Below are positions 56,323-64,000 of a stretch of DNA of 64,000 bases, one piece after another (positions within the stretch are counted from its first letter, which is position 1; each line of letters begins with the position of its first letter). The DNA lies in the NCBI RefSeq assembly GCF_000058485.1, contig NC_008278.1, positions 1,234,962 through 1,298,961 on the forward strand. The letters run 5' to 3'. The notes below the pieces were generated by a model. It worked only from the letters and a program-made list of their open reading frames with translations. It made no database searches and was not told the origin of the DNA. This DNA is from Frankia alni ACN14a. Lineage in GTDB: Bacteria > Actinomycetota > Actinomycetes > Frankiales > Frankiaceae. Position numbers and translations under genes: made by a program.

Positions 56323-57279
56323 GTGAGCTCGACGCCGGATTCCGCCCCTGCGGAACCGCTCCAGGATCCAGCTGCGCCCGCCGCCGCCGCCGCCGACGAC
56401 GCCGCCGACGCCGGCCGAGGTCGGTCACCAGGCCCGGCCGGTGACCGGGGTCCCCTCGACGCCACGCGGCTGACGGCTGCCGCGGCGGCGGCCGGGATGG
56501 ACCTGACCGTGATCCAGGAGATCGACTCGACGAACGCGGCCCTGGCCAGAATCGCGCGGGGGGAGACCGGCGATCCGGCTCTGGGCGGGCTCTCGCGACA
56601 GTGGCGCGAAGGCTCAGAGCCCGGGGTCGCCCCCCACGGCCGCGCTCTGGTCCTCGCCGCGGAACGGCAGACCGCCGGGCGTGGGCGGCTCGACCGCTCC
56701 TGGGAGTCCCGACCCGGGGCCGGCCTGACCGTGTCCCTGCTCATCCGACCGCGGACCGCGGTCTCCCGGCTCGGCTGGCTGCCGATGGTCGTCGGCACGT
56801 CGCTGGTCGCCACGGTGCGGGCCGTCGCCGGCGTGCCCGCGGTCCTCAAGTGGCCCAACGACGTCCTGGTCGAGGGCGGGAAGCTGGCCGGCATCCTGGT
56901 AGAGGTTGTTCCGGTGCCGGCGTCCGCGCCATCGGTGGTCATCGGCTTCGGGCTCAACGTCAACGCGGAACCGGACGAGTTGCCGGCCCGGTCCACGAGT
57001 CTGCTGCTCGCCGGCGCCCATCCGGTCGCCCTGGACCGCACCGAACTACTCGGACGGATCCTCACCGGGCTCGTCGACGCGCTTGCCGCCTGGGAGGCCG
57101 ATCCTCAGGCGGCCCGCGCCGCCTATCTGGCGGTGTGCGCGACGATCGGTCGGGAGGTCCGCGTCGAGCTCCCGGACGGCTCGGCCGACATCGGCAGGGC
57201 GACGGATGTCGATCTCGAGGGGCGGCTCGTGGTGGCCGGTCGTGCTTACAGCGCCGGAGACGTCGTCCACCTGCGGTGA
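56323..57279 (+). CDS. birA: Biotin-[acetyl-CoA-carboxylase] ligase (no HTH domain)
   Basis: Attaches biotin to the carrier lysine of AccA through biotinyl-AMP. The 318-residue protein has IQEIDSTNAALARIA, the biotinyl-AMP motif RQTAGRGRLDRSWES, LKWPNDVLVEGGKLAGILVE with the catalytic Lys, IGFGLNVNAEPDEL, and a C-terminal SH3-like domain (GREVRVELPDGSADIGRATD). There is no N-terminal helix-turn-helix; instead about 45 Ala/Pro-rich disordered residues. It is thus a monofunctional ligase, not a repressor. GTG start at 56323. Confidence 0.93.
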   Translation: MSSTPDSAPAEPLQDPAAPAAAAADDAADAGRGRSPGPAGDRGPLDATRLTAAAAAAGMDLTVIQEIDSTNAALARIARGETGDPALGGLSRQWREGSEPGVAPHGRALVLAAERQTAGRGRLDRSWESRPGAGLTVSLLIRPRTAVSRLGWLPMVVGTSLVATVRAVAGVPAVLKWPNDVLVEGGKLAGILVEVVPVPASAPSVVIGFGLNVNAEPDELPARSTSLLLAGAHPVALDRTELLGRILTGLVDALAAWEADPQAARAAYLAVCATIGREVRVELPDGSADIGRATDVDLEGRLVVAGRAYSAGDVVHLR

Positions 57280-57342
57280 CGGCGGGCAGGGCGGACTCCG
57301 CAAGCCGGCCCGCCACGCGACGGACCCGAATGTGGCCTGTCG

Positions 57343-57876
57343 GTGCCGGATGCGACGATCGTCACCGTGGCGTTCCCCGACGACATCCTCACCCAGGACG
57401 AAGAGGTTGTCCTGCATCTGCACCCGCACTGGGTCAGCCTGATCATTCCGGCGCTCTGGACGGTGGTGGCTCTCGTCCTCGCGGTGCTGGGCGTCTTCTT
57501 CGCGCCTGGTGGCGTGGTGCAGAAACCCGTCCAGTACCTGGTGCTGTTCCTCGCTCTCGGGGCGATCGCCTACCTCGGCGCGATGCCCTGGCTGCGCCAG
57601 CTCACGACCCACTACGTCGTCACCAGTCAGCGGCTCGTGATCAGAGAAGGCCTGATCACCCGTGCCGGCCGGGACATCCCGCTCGCCTGGCTGGTCGCAG
57701 CGACGGTGCGGCAGAACGCCATCGACCGCCTGCTGGGATCGGGCAGCCTGATCGTCGAGACGGCCGGTCAGCGCGGCCGGGTCGTTCTCTCGTGCATGCC
57801 GCACGCGCACAGGGTCCAGGAGACCCTCGCCGAGCTCTCGGCGCCGTACCGGCCGCGGGGCCGTCCCGACTACTGA
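57343..57876 (+). CDS. PH-domain (bPH2/DUF304) membrane protein
   Basis: A 177-residue protein with two adjacent membrane helices (WVSLIIPALWTVVALVLAVLG and YLVLFLALGAIAYLGAMPW) followed by a bacterial PH-like domain: TTHYVVTSQRLVIREGLITR, GRDIPLAWLVAATVRQ and GSGSLIVETAGQRGRVVLSC. Relatives of the same layout follow birA in other actinobacteria (compare Rv3278c). Function unknown. GTG 57343 is used; GTG 57367 is an alternative start. Convergent with the next gene. Confidence 0.83.
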   Translation: MPDATIVTVAFPDDILTQDEEVVLHLHPHWVSLIIPALWTVVALVLAVLGVFFAPGGVVQKPVQYLVLFLALGAIAYLGAMPWLRQLTTHYVVTSQRLVIREGLITRAGRDIPLAWLVAATVRQNAIDRLLGSGSLIVETAGQRGRVVLSCMPHAHRVQETLAELSAPYRPRGRPDY

Positions 57877-57900
57877 GACCACCCCGTCGACCAGGTCAGG

Positions 57901-57914
57901 GCTCTGTTCAGAGC
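57901..57914. terminator. Short hairpin between convergent genes
   Basis: GCTCTG at 57901-57906 pairs with CAGAGC at 57909-57914 around TT, in the gap between the PH gene and the opposite gene and overlapping the latter's stop. Confidence 0.3.
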
Positions 57915-58621
57915 GGGTCGTACTCGCGCCACCAGGCCAGGAGCCGGCCTGCATCGGGATCCTCGGTGGCGAAGCCGACCAACTCGTCGTCCACGGTCCA
58001 GAACACCGCGAACCGGTCCGCCTCGGCCGTGCAGAGGAAGGTGCCGCGGCGCCGAGCGCTGTGGGCCCAACGCTCGATGCTGGTCTGACCCCGGGCGCAG
58101 TCCCCGGCGTCGGTGAGCTTCGCCGACCGGCGTTCGACGTCGCCTTGCAGCGCGGCAGCGTCCCGGTACCGCAGGACCGACAGCCGCGCCGGCGCCGGGG
58201 TCTCGGTCGAGACCCCGGGGGCGCAGGTCAACGCCGCCGCCACCCCGTCACCATCACGAGGGGCGGCCCGGCAGTCGGTGACCGCGAACGGCCGCAGCGA
58301 GGCCAGCAGCCGGGCATCGGCCGGATCGAACGTCACGCTCGGCGCCGGGCTCCCGACCGTGCGGCCGCCGCTGGAACGATCAGAACCCGAAACGGCGGTG
58401 CTCGGGGCGGGCCGCCCGGTGGAGGCCTGATCCGAACCGCCGCTCACCAGCAGCCCGACGGCGACGCCCGCACCGATGATGACCGCGCCGGCGAGGCCGG
58501 CCACAACGGCTCGCCGCCGTCCGCCGCCGGTGCCCGCAGCGCGGTGATCCCCGTCCCCGACCAGCGACCCCTCGGGGTCGTCGACCGGTTCCGGCGAGGT
58601 GGTCTCGTCGGGATCCTGCAT
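57908..58621 (-). CDS. Single-pass membrane protein with four-Cys extracellular domain (paralog A)
   Basis: A 237-residue protein, the smallest of three tandem paralogs. A 35-residue cytosolic N-terminus, a membrane helix at about 38-61 (AVVAGLAGAVIIGAGVAVGLL) and a Ser/Pro linker precede an extracellular domain (about 95-237). It shows four spaced cysteines (VTDCRAAP, AALTCAPG, AGDCARGQ, TFLCTAEA) and the signature FAVFWTVDDELVGFATEDPD then LLAWWREYDPL. A similar domain occurs outside some actinobacterial Ser/Thr kinases, as I recall. The ATG at 58621 has GGGAGGG just upstream. It lies 28 bp after paralog B on the same strand. Function unknown. Confidence 0.75.
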   Translation of the reverse strand: MQDPDETTSPEPVDDPEGSLVGDGDHRAAGTGGGRRRAVVAGLAGAVIIGAGVAVGLLVSGGSDQASTGRPAPSTAVSGSDRSSGGRTVGSPAPSVTFDPADARLLASLRPFAVTDCRAAPRDGDGVAAALTCAPGVSTETPAPARLSVLRYRDAAALQGDVERRSAKLTDAGDCARGQTSIERWAHSARRRGTFLCTAEADRFAVFWTVDDELVGFATEDPDAGRLLAWWREYDPL

Positions 58622-58649
58622 GCCGTCCGCCCTCCCGAACGATTGTCAC

Positions 58650-60989
58650 TCAGCGGCGCAGCGGGGTGAACGAGTGCCACCAGTCGTTGATGCGAGCAGC
58701 CGTCGGATCGTCGGCGGAGAAGGCGATCAGATGGTCGTCGTACGTCCAGAACTCGTAGAACCTGTTCGCGAAGAAGTAGCACAGGCGGCTGCCACCGGTA
58801 GCGTCGGCGGGCGAGCTCCACCGTTCCGAGCTCTGCTGCCCGTCGTCGCAGTTTCCTTCGTCGAAGTAGAACGTTTCCCGGGCGCCGATCTGTCGATCCA
58901 GTGCGGAACGGTTCGGGAAGTGGAACGCGCTGACCTCCATCCCCGACGGCGCTTTGCAGATGAGGGTGGCGTCGGCGTAGGCGCTGTCGCTGCGTGCCGG
59001 AGCAGTACAACCGGTCATGACGGCGGGATTGAGCAGAGATCGCAGGATCTCCCGCGGATCGCCCCCGGCCTCGGCCCCCGTGCCCGTGGTGGCCGTCCCG
59101 GCGCCCGCGGGGCGGCCCTGGGCGGCGGTGGTCGACTCACCGCCTCCGTTGCCCCCGGTGAACGCCAGGACTCCGAACACGATCACCAGGACCAGCAGCA
59201 ACCCGCCGCACCCGATCAACAGGCGCCGGTCGACCAGCACCTTGTTCCGGTCGGCTGCGGGCCGGCGGGCGCCCTCCCGGGCTCCACCGGCCGTGGGCTC
59301 GGAGCCGTCGCCGGCCGGTGGCGGCAGTCCGGGCAACAGGCCCGGCAGGGACGCCGGGCGACCCCTGTCCGGGACGGGCGCGGTGGGGGCGGCGGGCAGG
59401 GGGAAGGCGTTGTCGCGGCCGGGTACCGCGCCCGGCGGGAACCCGTTCGGACCGGCCCCGGCCGGGAACGGGCCATAGGGCACGGGACGGTGCTCCGGCA
59501 CCGCACGGGGACCGGCGCCGGCCGGCGGCGGGTACCCGCCGATCGGCCCGGGCGTGGGAAAGCCGGGCGGGGGAGCGCCGCCACCCCGGGCAGCGCCAGC
59601 GGCCCTCGCGGCGTCGAACGCGCCAACATCCGGGGTCACCGTTCCGGCGGCGCTGGACACTCCGGGGCCGGGGCCGGGGCCGGGGCCGGGGCCGGGGCCA
59701 GGGCCGGGGCCGGGGCCAGGGCCGGGGCCAGGGCCGGTGGGCGTGTCGCGCGCACCGCCGGCGGGTCCGGTGGCTCCACCGCGGGCCCCGAACGGTCCGA
59801 GGAAGGTCGTGTCGCCGTCGCCGTCGCCGTCGCCGACCAGGCTTCCCCTGGGCTCGTTCACCTGGTGGGCGGGTCCGGGCTGGGGACCGGCGGGCGGCCG
59901 GACACCCGGACGTCCGGGAACGGTCGAGCTGGGTGGGGTCAGCCGGTAGGTGAGGTCACCGTCACCCTCCCAGGGCGGGACCGTGCCGCTGGGACCAAGC
60001 CCTGGCGCAGCGCCGGGCGAGGCCGGTCCGCCGAGGTCGGAGCCTGGTGTGGGAGTGCCTCCGGGGCCGGCGGGGAGCGGTCGGGCGGTGAAGGCGGGGT
60101 CGGCCGGCGGGGTGAGGCTCCCGGGAAAGCCGACCGGCGGGGGGCCGGGCGTGGGTGTCCCGGGTGCCCCTGCTGCGCCGGGTGGGAGGGAACCGGGTCT
60201 GATCGGCGGAGCGTAGTAGAGCGGACCGGGCGGTCCGGCCAGTCCGCCGGGCGGACCCGGGGGAGCCGGTGGCCCGGGCGGACGCGGCTCCGAGCCGACG
60301 GCCCCGGGTAGACCGGTGATGGGCACCTGTCCAGGCTGCCCGGGCGGTCCGACGGACTCCCGTGGACCGCCGGGCCCGGTCGGGGAGCTCGATCCGGATC
60401 CAACGCCGGGCGTGGGCGCTGGGAAGCTCCCCGGCCCGACCGGCCCGACCGGCCCGACCGGCCCGACCGGCCCGACCGGCCCGACCGGCCCGACCGGCCC
60501 GACCGGCCCGGTCCGAGGCGGGGCGGCGGGCGGCGCCGGCGGTGACGGCCAGGCGGGTACTGCGGAGGCCAACGGGCCGGGTGGCCCGCCCGGACCGGTC
60601 AGGCCGCCGAACCGGGGCGGTGCCGACGGGATGGGCGGGCCGGGCGGGTAGGCCGGCCCGCGCGCGGCGGTGTCGGCTGCCGGGTCACCGAGCGGTGAGC
60701 CCGGTCCCGCGTAGGGCGGCGGCCATGAGACGTGCCCAGGCCCGGGGCCCTGGCGCAGCGGGTCCGGGGCCGCGCCCGCCCGGCCCGCGCCGCTCGCCGG
60801 GTCGGCCCCGAACCGGTCGCCGGGTCCTGCCGGGGCGGGTCCTGCCGGGGCGAGGCCCCCGGGAGGCATGGTGCGTTGGGCATCGTCGAGGTCCGAGCCC
60901 GAGTCCGGATCGTCGCCGAGGCGCGGCCCCGGTGGCGACTGCTCGGGTGAGCGCGACGTCTCGTCGTCGCCATAGCCGGGGCTCGGCAC
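58650..60989 (-). CDS. Single-pass membrane protein with collagen-like N-terminus and four-Cys domain (paralog B)
   Basis: A 779-residue protein. The cytosolic 600 residues are extremely Gly/Pro-rich: a Gly-Pro-Val collagen-like run, a long Pro-Gly run and many PPGP units. One membrane helix ([21 protein letters not shown]) and a short linker lead to the extracellular domain: [38 protein letters not shown], then [18 protein letters not shown] and [10 protein letters not shown]. Cysteine spacing and the FW-DD/WW signature match paralogs A and C. GTG 60989 is chosen because GGGAGG precedes it; the frame is open to 61040. Probably co-transcribed with A. Confidence 0.75.
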   Translation of the reverse strand: MPSPGYGDDETSRSPEQSPPGPRLGDDPDSGSDLDDAQRTMPPGGLAPAGPAPAGPGDRFGADPASGAGRAGAAPDPLRQGPGPGHVSWPPPYAGPGSPLGDPAADTAARGPAYPPGPPIPSAPPRFGGLTGPGGPPGPLASAVPAWPSPPAPPAAPPRTGPVGPVGPVGPVGPVGPVGPVGPVGPGSFPAPTPGVGSGSSSPTGPGGPRESVGPPGQPGQVPITGLPGAVGSEPRPPGPPAPPGPPGGLAGPPGPLYYAPPIRPGSLPPGAAGAPGTPTPGPPPVGFPGSLTPPADPAFTARPLPAGPGGTPTPGSDLGGPASPGAAPGLGPSGTVPPWEGDGDLTYRLTPPSSTVPGRPGVRPPAGPQPGPAHQVNEPRGSLVGDGDGDGDTTFLGPFGARGGATGPAGGARDTPTGPGPGPGPGPGPGPGPGPGPGPGPGVSSAAGTVTPDVGAFDAARAAGAARGGGAPPPGFPTPGPIGGYPPPAGAGPRAVPEHRPVPYGPFPAGAGPNGFPPGAVPGRDNAFPLPAAPTAPVPDRGRPASLPGLLPGLPPPAGDGSEPTAGGAREGARRPAADRNKVLVDRRLLIGCGGLLLVLVIVFGVLAFTGGNGGGESTTAAQGRPAGAGTATTGTGAEAGGDPREILRSLLNPAVMTGCTAPARSDSAYADATLICKAPSGMEVSAFHFPNRSALDRQIGARETFYFDEGNCDDGQQSSERWSSPADATGGSRLCYFFANRFYEFWTYDDHLIAFSADDPTAARINDWWHSFTPLRR
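59662..59740 (+). repeat. CCGGGG/GGGGCC hexanucleotide tract in paralog B
   Basis: About a dozen hexamers, mostly CCGGGG with some CCAGGG, encode a Pro-Gly run on the minus strand. The plus strand has many GGGG runs and could form G-quadruplexes. Confidence 0.92.
60432..60512 (-). repeat. 9-bp tandem repeats encoding Gly-Pro-Val in paralog B
   Basis: Eight perfect copies of CGGCCCGAC (60432-60503) plus one variant (60504-60512) encode a collagen-like Gly-x-y run in the disordered N-terminus. Confidence 0.93.
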
Positions 60990-61149
60990 GGTTCCTCCCG
61001 AGATGGGTGACGGTTGCGGTCCCCAGAGTAGGCGCACCACCCTGCGAATACCGGTGGTATTGGGCTACTGCACAACAAATGCGGCCCTATCGCCACCCGC
61101 CCGGACGCGTGGCAGCAGGCTTGCGGCGCGACAGCGCGCCCCGGCCGGA

Positions 61150-62679
61150 TCAGCTCTGCGGCACCGGATCGAACCCGCTCCACCATTCATACAAAGCGAC
61201 GCCGTCGGTTCCGGTCGCCATGAACGAGACCAGCTTGTCGTCGTAGGACCAGAAGATGAAGTGACTGCTGTCCCGGACCGTGCAGACGGCGGTGCCCTGG
61301 GTCTTTCCCTGGTCGAAGTTCCAGGTGAAGACCTCGCTGCCGCCGGTCTTGCACGTGCCGCCCGGAGCGGTGGCCAAGGACTTGCGGACGTCGACGTCGC
61401 TGGTGAGGTCACCGGCGGTGGCGTAGGCGTAGGCGGCGACGACCTTGCCGTCGTCGGAGTCGCAGAAGAGCGCGGCCAGGATGTGGTCGCTCTCCGCATC
61501 CCTGTTGGGCTTGCAGTCGGTCATCGCCGACGAGTCCAGCTTGGCGACCAGCTCGTTCTCGGCCGGGGTGAGCGTCGAGGATGCGCTGGGTGACGCGCTC
61601 GGTGACGGGCTCGGTGAGGACGAGAGCGTGGCGGAGGGGCTCGCCGGCGCGGTCGGCGGCGCGCTGGGTGAGACCGAGTCGGCCGCCGCCGGCTTCCCGT
61701 CGTCGGACCCGCCGGTGAGCAGCACGACCGGGATGATGATGAGGAGCAGCACGACGACGACGGCCGCGCCGATGATGACCGCCCGTCGGCGACCGGAGCC
61801 GCCGGGCCGAGGCCCACCCGCGGGTCCGGTACCGGCCGGCGGGTACGCCCCGTACGCCCCGGCCGGCGGGTAGCCCTGCTGGTAGCCACCGGCCGCCGGA
61901 TAGCCCTGCTGCTGGTAACCCTGCTGGTAGCCCTGCTCCTGATAGCCGGGCCCCGGGTACCCCTGCTGGTAGCCCTGCTGCTGGTAGCCCTGGTCGTAGC
62001 CCGCGGCCGGTTGCGCGTAGCCACCCGGCGGTGGGTATCCGGTGGGTGGGTAGCCGGGTGAGCCGCCGTAGCCGCCGCTGGCAGGACCGCTCGGGCCGCC
62101 GGCCCCCGACGCCGCGCCGTAGCCCCCTGCCGGCGGGTAGGCGGCGGTCGGCGGGTACTCCTCCGGAGCCGGGCTTCGACCCTGTCCGGCGGACGTTCCC
62201 GGCGGCCATCCACTGCCCGCGCCGTCAGGAAGTATCCGAGTCTGCGCCTCTTCGCCGTATTCGTCCTCGCCCTGTTGGGGCCCGCCACGACCGTAGGGAT
62301 CCGGGCCACCTTGGGGATCGTCACGTCCGTAGGGATCCCGGTGGCCGCGGGGATCTGCCGGGCCGTAGGGCGCCGTCTGGCCGTAGGGGCTGGCCGGAGC
62401 GTGGGGCTCCGTCTGGCCGTAGGGATCGTTGCGCGGGCGGCCCGCCGCGACGGGCGGGAATCCCGGGCCCGCGGGCGGCTGGACGACCGTCGGCCAACCA
62501 TCAGCCTGGCCCGGTCGTTGGCTGCCGGAATCCTCGCCGGCCAGACGAGTCCGCTCCGCGTCGTCGTACGGCGCGGCGCCGCCCGGGTCAGCCGGGTCCG
62601 GGTGGAAACCGGCCGGTGTGCCGTGTACCCGCTGGGTCTCGGCGTCCGGGTCCTGGGGGCCTAGGCCCGGTGACTGCAT
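61150..62679 (-). CDS. Single-pass membrane protein with QGY-rich N-terminus and four-Cys domain (paralog C)
   Basis: A 509-residue protein, first of the tandem set. The cytosolic part has DPYG-type repeats, an acidic EEAQTRILPDG motif, and a Gln/Gly/Tyr-rich prion-like stretch (YQQQGYQQGYPGPG and repeats). A membrane helix (AVIIGAAVVVVLLLIIIPVVL) and a Ser/Pro linker follow. The extracellular domain has MTDCKPNRD, AALFCDSDD, GGTCKTGG and GTAVCTVRD, then FIFWSYDDKLVSFMATGTD and YEWWSGFDP, collinear with A and B. ATG 62679 has AGGAGG seven bases upstream. The gap to B is 160 bp. Confidence 0.77.
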   Translation of the reverse strand: MQSPGLGPQDPDAETQRVHGTPAGFHPDPADPGGAAPYDDAERTRLAGEDSGSQRPGQADGWPTVVQPPAGPGFPPVAAGRPRNDPYGQTEPHAPASPYGQTAPYGPADPRGHRDPYGRDDPQGGPDPYGRGGPQQGEDEYGEEAQTRILPDGAGSGWPPGTSAGQGRSPAPEEYPPTAAYPPAGGYGAASGAGGPSGPASGGYGGSPGYPPTGYPPPGGYAQPAAGYDQGYQQQGYQQGYPGPGYQEQGYQQGYQQQGYPAAGGYQQGYPPAGAYGAYPPAGTGPAGGPRPGGSGRRRAVIIGAAVVVVLLLIIIPVVLLTGGSDDGKPAAADSVSPSAPPTAPASPSATLSSSPSPSPSASPSASSTLTPAENELVAKLDSSAMTDCKPNRDAESDHILAALFCDSDDGKVVAAYAYATAGDLTSDVDVRKSLATAPGGTCKTGGSEVFTWNFDQGKTQGTAVCTVRDSSHFIFWSYDDKLVSFMATGTDGVALYEWWSGFDPVPQS

Positions 62680-63041
62680 GAGATCCTCCTGTGCCGCGCG
62701 AAGGCGCCCCCGGCGTCGCGCCCCGTCCCTGCCCGCCAGCGGTCGGGGCAGCCCTGTGTTGGCCGGTCCCCTCGCTCCGCCCGCGCCCACCGCGGCTGGG
62801 ACAGGATAAACCGCGACTTCCGCCCCAGATCGGGCCCGCTGCTGATGGTAGGGCCTTTGCTGCTGGAACGAAGGGGGGGTCGCCTTCTCGACAGGCCCAC
62901 GGGGTCGGGTCGCCCCCTCCCGCCCTCGTGGAGGCGATCGCCGGCGGCGGTCCGCCCGACCGCGGGACTCACGCCGGTTCACGTGGGCCGGCCGGGGTGG
63001 ACCGGTGGTGCCGGTGCAGTCCCCCGGCGCTGTGGATGGGA
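62680..63041. other. 362-bp region upstream of paralog C
   Basis: Lies between the tetR stop and paralog C start, both on the minus strand. A TATCCT hexamer on the minus strand (about 62809-62814) and a GGCCC/GGGCC pair near 62830-62860 are possible promoter elements. No gene is supported. Confidence 0.35.
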
Positions 63042-63638
63042 TCAGGCGGCGTAACGGATGACGATGTCGTCCACGATCGATTCCAGGAACGGCCGGTCGA
63101 CAGTCTCGCCGGTGAGGAGCACACGCTGCAGGATGATGGCGGTGCCGATCTCCATGAGTATCGCGTGATCGATGTCCGGGCGGAGTTCCCCGCGGGCGAT
63201 CGCGTGCTCGACGATGGCGTGGGAACTCGCCTCGCGTTGTGTCCAGAGCCCGCCACGCAGCGCGTTTCGCAGATCGGGATTGCGGGGCATCTCCGAGATC
63301 AGTTCGGCGATGATCCGCCCGCGGCCGCCCCGGATGGCCTCGTGAAAGGAAGTCAGGAACTCGACGATGTCGAGGCGCAGTGAACCCGTGTCGGGAGTCG
63401 GCATGCGTTCCTCGGCGAAGGCGTTGATCGCGTCCATCACCATCGCCAGTTTCGACGGCCAGCGGCGATAGATCGTGGCCTTGCCGGCGCGGGCGCGGGC
63501 GGCCACCCGGTCCATCGTCACGCCGTCGTAACCGAGTTCGGCGAGCAGGTCCAGGGTGGCCGATCGGATCGCGTGGTCCCGGCTCTCGTCGCGAGGCCGG
63601 CCGCCCGGGCGCGGCGACGCGAGCGAGGACTGGGTCAC
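63042..63638 (-). CDS. TetR-family transcriptional regulator
   Basis: A 198-residue repressor-type protein. The N-terminal helix-turn-helix is clear: IRSATLDLLAELGYDGVTMD then RVAARARAGKATIYRRWPSK, the TetR signature. The C-terminal ligand/dimer domain (VEFLTSFHEAIRGGRGRIIA, ELRPDIDHAILMEIGTAIIL) resembles the TetR_C_11 type. The GTG at 63638 (VTQSSLASPRPGG) is preceded by GGGAGA; the frame is open to 63887. It lies upstream of the three paralogs on the same strand, but the 362-bp gap leaves any control over them unproven. Confidence 0.88.
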   Translation of the reverse strand: MTQSSLASPRPGGRPRDESRDHAIRSATLDLLAELGYDGVTMDRVAARARAGKATIYRRWPSKLAMVMDAINAFAEERMPTPDTGSLRLDIVEFLTSFHEAIRGGRGRIIAELISEMPRNPDLRNALRGGLWTQREASSHAIVEHAIARGELRPDIDHAILMEIGTAIILQRVLLTGETVDRPFLESIVDDIVIRYAA

Positions 63639-63840
63639 GGCATGTTCTCCCGACGGCTGCGGGGCGGCCGGCGCCTGCCGCGTGCGTTCCGAGAGTCGAA
63701 CAGTGACGCATGGTAGATGACCGCGAACGCGCAGCACCGGTTGGGCCCGCAGAGCGTAACTCACCAGGGATGCTTCGAGTACGGGTTGGCACGTGCGCGG
63801 ATGGAGCTTCCCGGTGTCCGGACGGGACCAGACGTGCCCT

Positions 63841-64000
63841 TCAGTCGGGCGGCCGGCCTGCGACGTACAACCATTCGTGGTACCCACCGGACGTGCGGTG
63901 GGACGCGTCGAGGCCGAAGCGGCGGGTCCGGATTGGGGTGCCCATCGGTGGGCCGTCCCGAGCCGAGCCGGGAGCTCCGAGCCGAGCCGGGATTGTCCCG
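63841..64000 (-). CDS. C-terminal end of a gene cut by the window edge (hypothetical)
   Basis: The minus strand from the window end to a TGA at 63841-63843 is open for 52 codons and ends GLDASHRTSGGYHEWLYVAG then RPPD. The closing segment reads like a folded protein, whereas the first 15 residues are low-complexity. The family is not recognised; the rest lies beyond base 64000. It lies 202 bp upstream of the tetR start, on the same strand. Confidence 0.4.
   Translation of the reverse strand, partial: GTIPARLGAPGSARDGPPMGTPIRTRRFGLDASHRTSGGYHEWLYVAGRPPD

Noticed and set aside
60432-60512. Regular short repeats that could be mistaken for a CRISPR array
   Set aside because: Units are contiguous 9-bp copies with no spacers and keep the reading frame of paralog B.

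Overview
The window is very GC-rich, with almost all codon third positions G or C, frequent GTG starts and dense genes on both strands. Gene content and order indicate an actinomycete (Actinomycetota). Proline-rich tails, transmembrane Ser/Thr kinases, a membrane-bound TIR protein and several lineage-restricted hypothetical proteins suggest a Frankia-like organism; that genus call is inference. No rRNA, tRNA, CRISPR array, intact insertion sequence or replication origin was seen.

Layout. 0.1-6.3 kb: a small HTH protein, the purine genes purN-purH, an FHA-domain regulator and a DUF3017 membrane protein. 6.3-17.2 kb: geranylgeranyl-reductase-type flavoprotein, serine hydrolase, 2H phosphoesterase, YihY membrane protein convergent with a D,D-carboxypeptidase, DUF1003 protein, zinc metallopeptidase, GNAT acetyltransferase and a small hypothetical. 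17.3-21.4 kb: an accessory patch holding a two-gene operon (secreted lipoprotein plus a TIR-transmembrane-TPR protein) and a decayed vapC toxin. 21.4-24.9 kb: SCO4848-type membrane protein, a RecQ helicase fused to a phosphoribosyltransferase-like domain, and a small hypothetical. 25.0-34.3 kb: sdhCDAB and two large transmembrane Ser/Thr kinases. 34.4-43.0 kb: nucleoside salvage (cdd-deoA-add-tag, deoC, upp, punA-phosphosugar mutase). 43.2-49.8 kb: aspS, a carboxylate-amine ligase, an M20 amidohydrolase, a gamma-glutamylcyclotransferase-like protein and an lpdA-type flavoprotein. 50-57.9 kb: a DUF222/HNH protein with a possibly frameshifted start, then acyl-CoA carboxylase genes accD-accE-accA with biotin ligase birA divergent and a PH-domain membrane protein after it. 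57.9-64 kb: three tandem paralogous single-pass proteins sharing a four-cysteine extracellular domain, a TetR regulator and the tail of a gene cut by the window edge.

How the genes work together. PurN and PurH act in purine synthesis. Cdd, DeoA, Add and PunA break nucleosides down to free bases and (deoxy)ribose-1-phosphate. The mutase next to punA could turn that into the 5-phosphate, which DeoC cleaves. Upp recovers uracil. BirA biotinylates the carrier domain of AccA, which works with AccD and AccE. From memory, the sdh / nucleoside / lpdA / acc / birA order resembles the Rv3278c-Rv3319 region of Mycobacterium tuberculosis, so most of 25-58 kb is conserved actinobacterial backbone. The inserted parts (the kinases, the TIR operon and the tandem paralogs) are the most novel.

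High-GC hairpins without a U-run sit between several convergent gene pairs. Multiple-of-3 tandem repeats are common inside disordered segments of coding regions. The best candidates for an undescribed system are the TIR-TM-TPR/lipoprotein operon and the three tandem four-cysteine-domain proteins.
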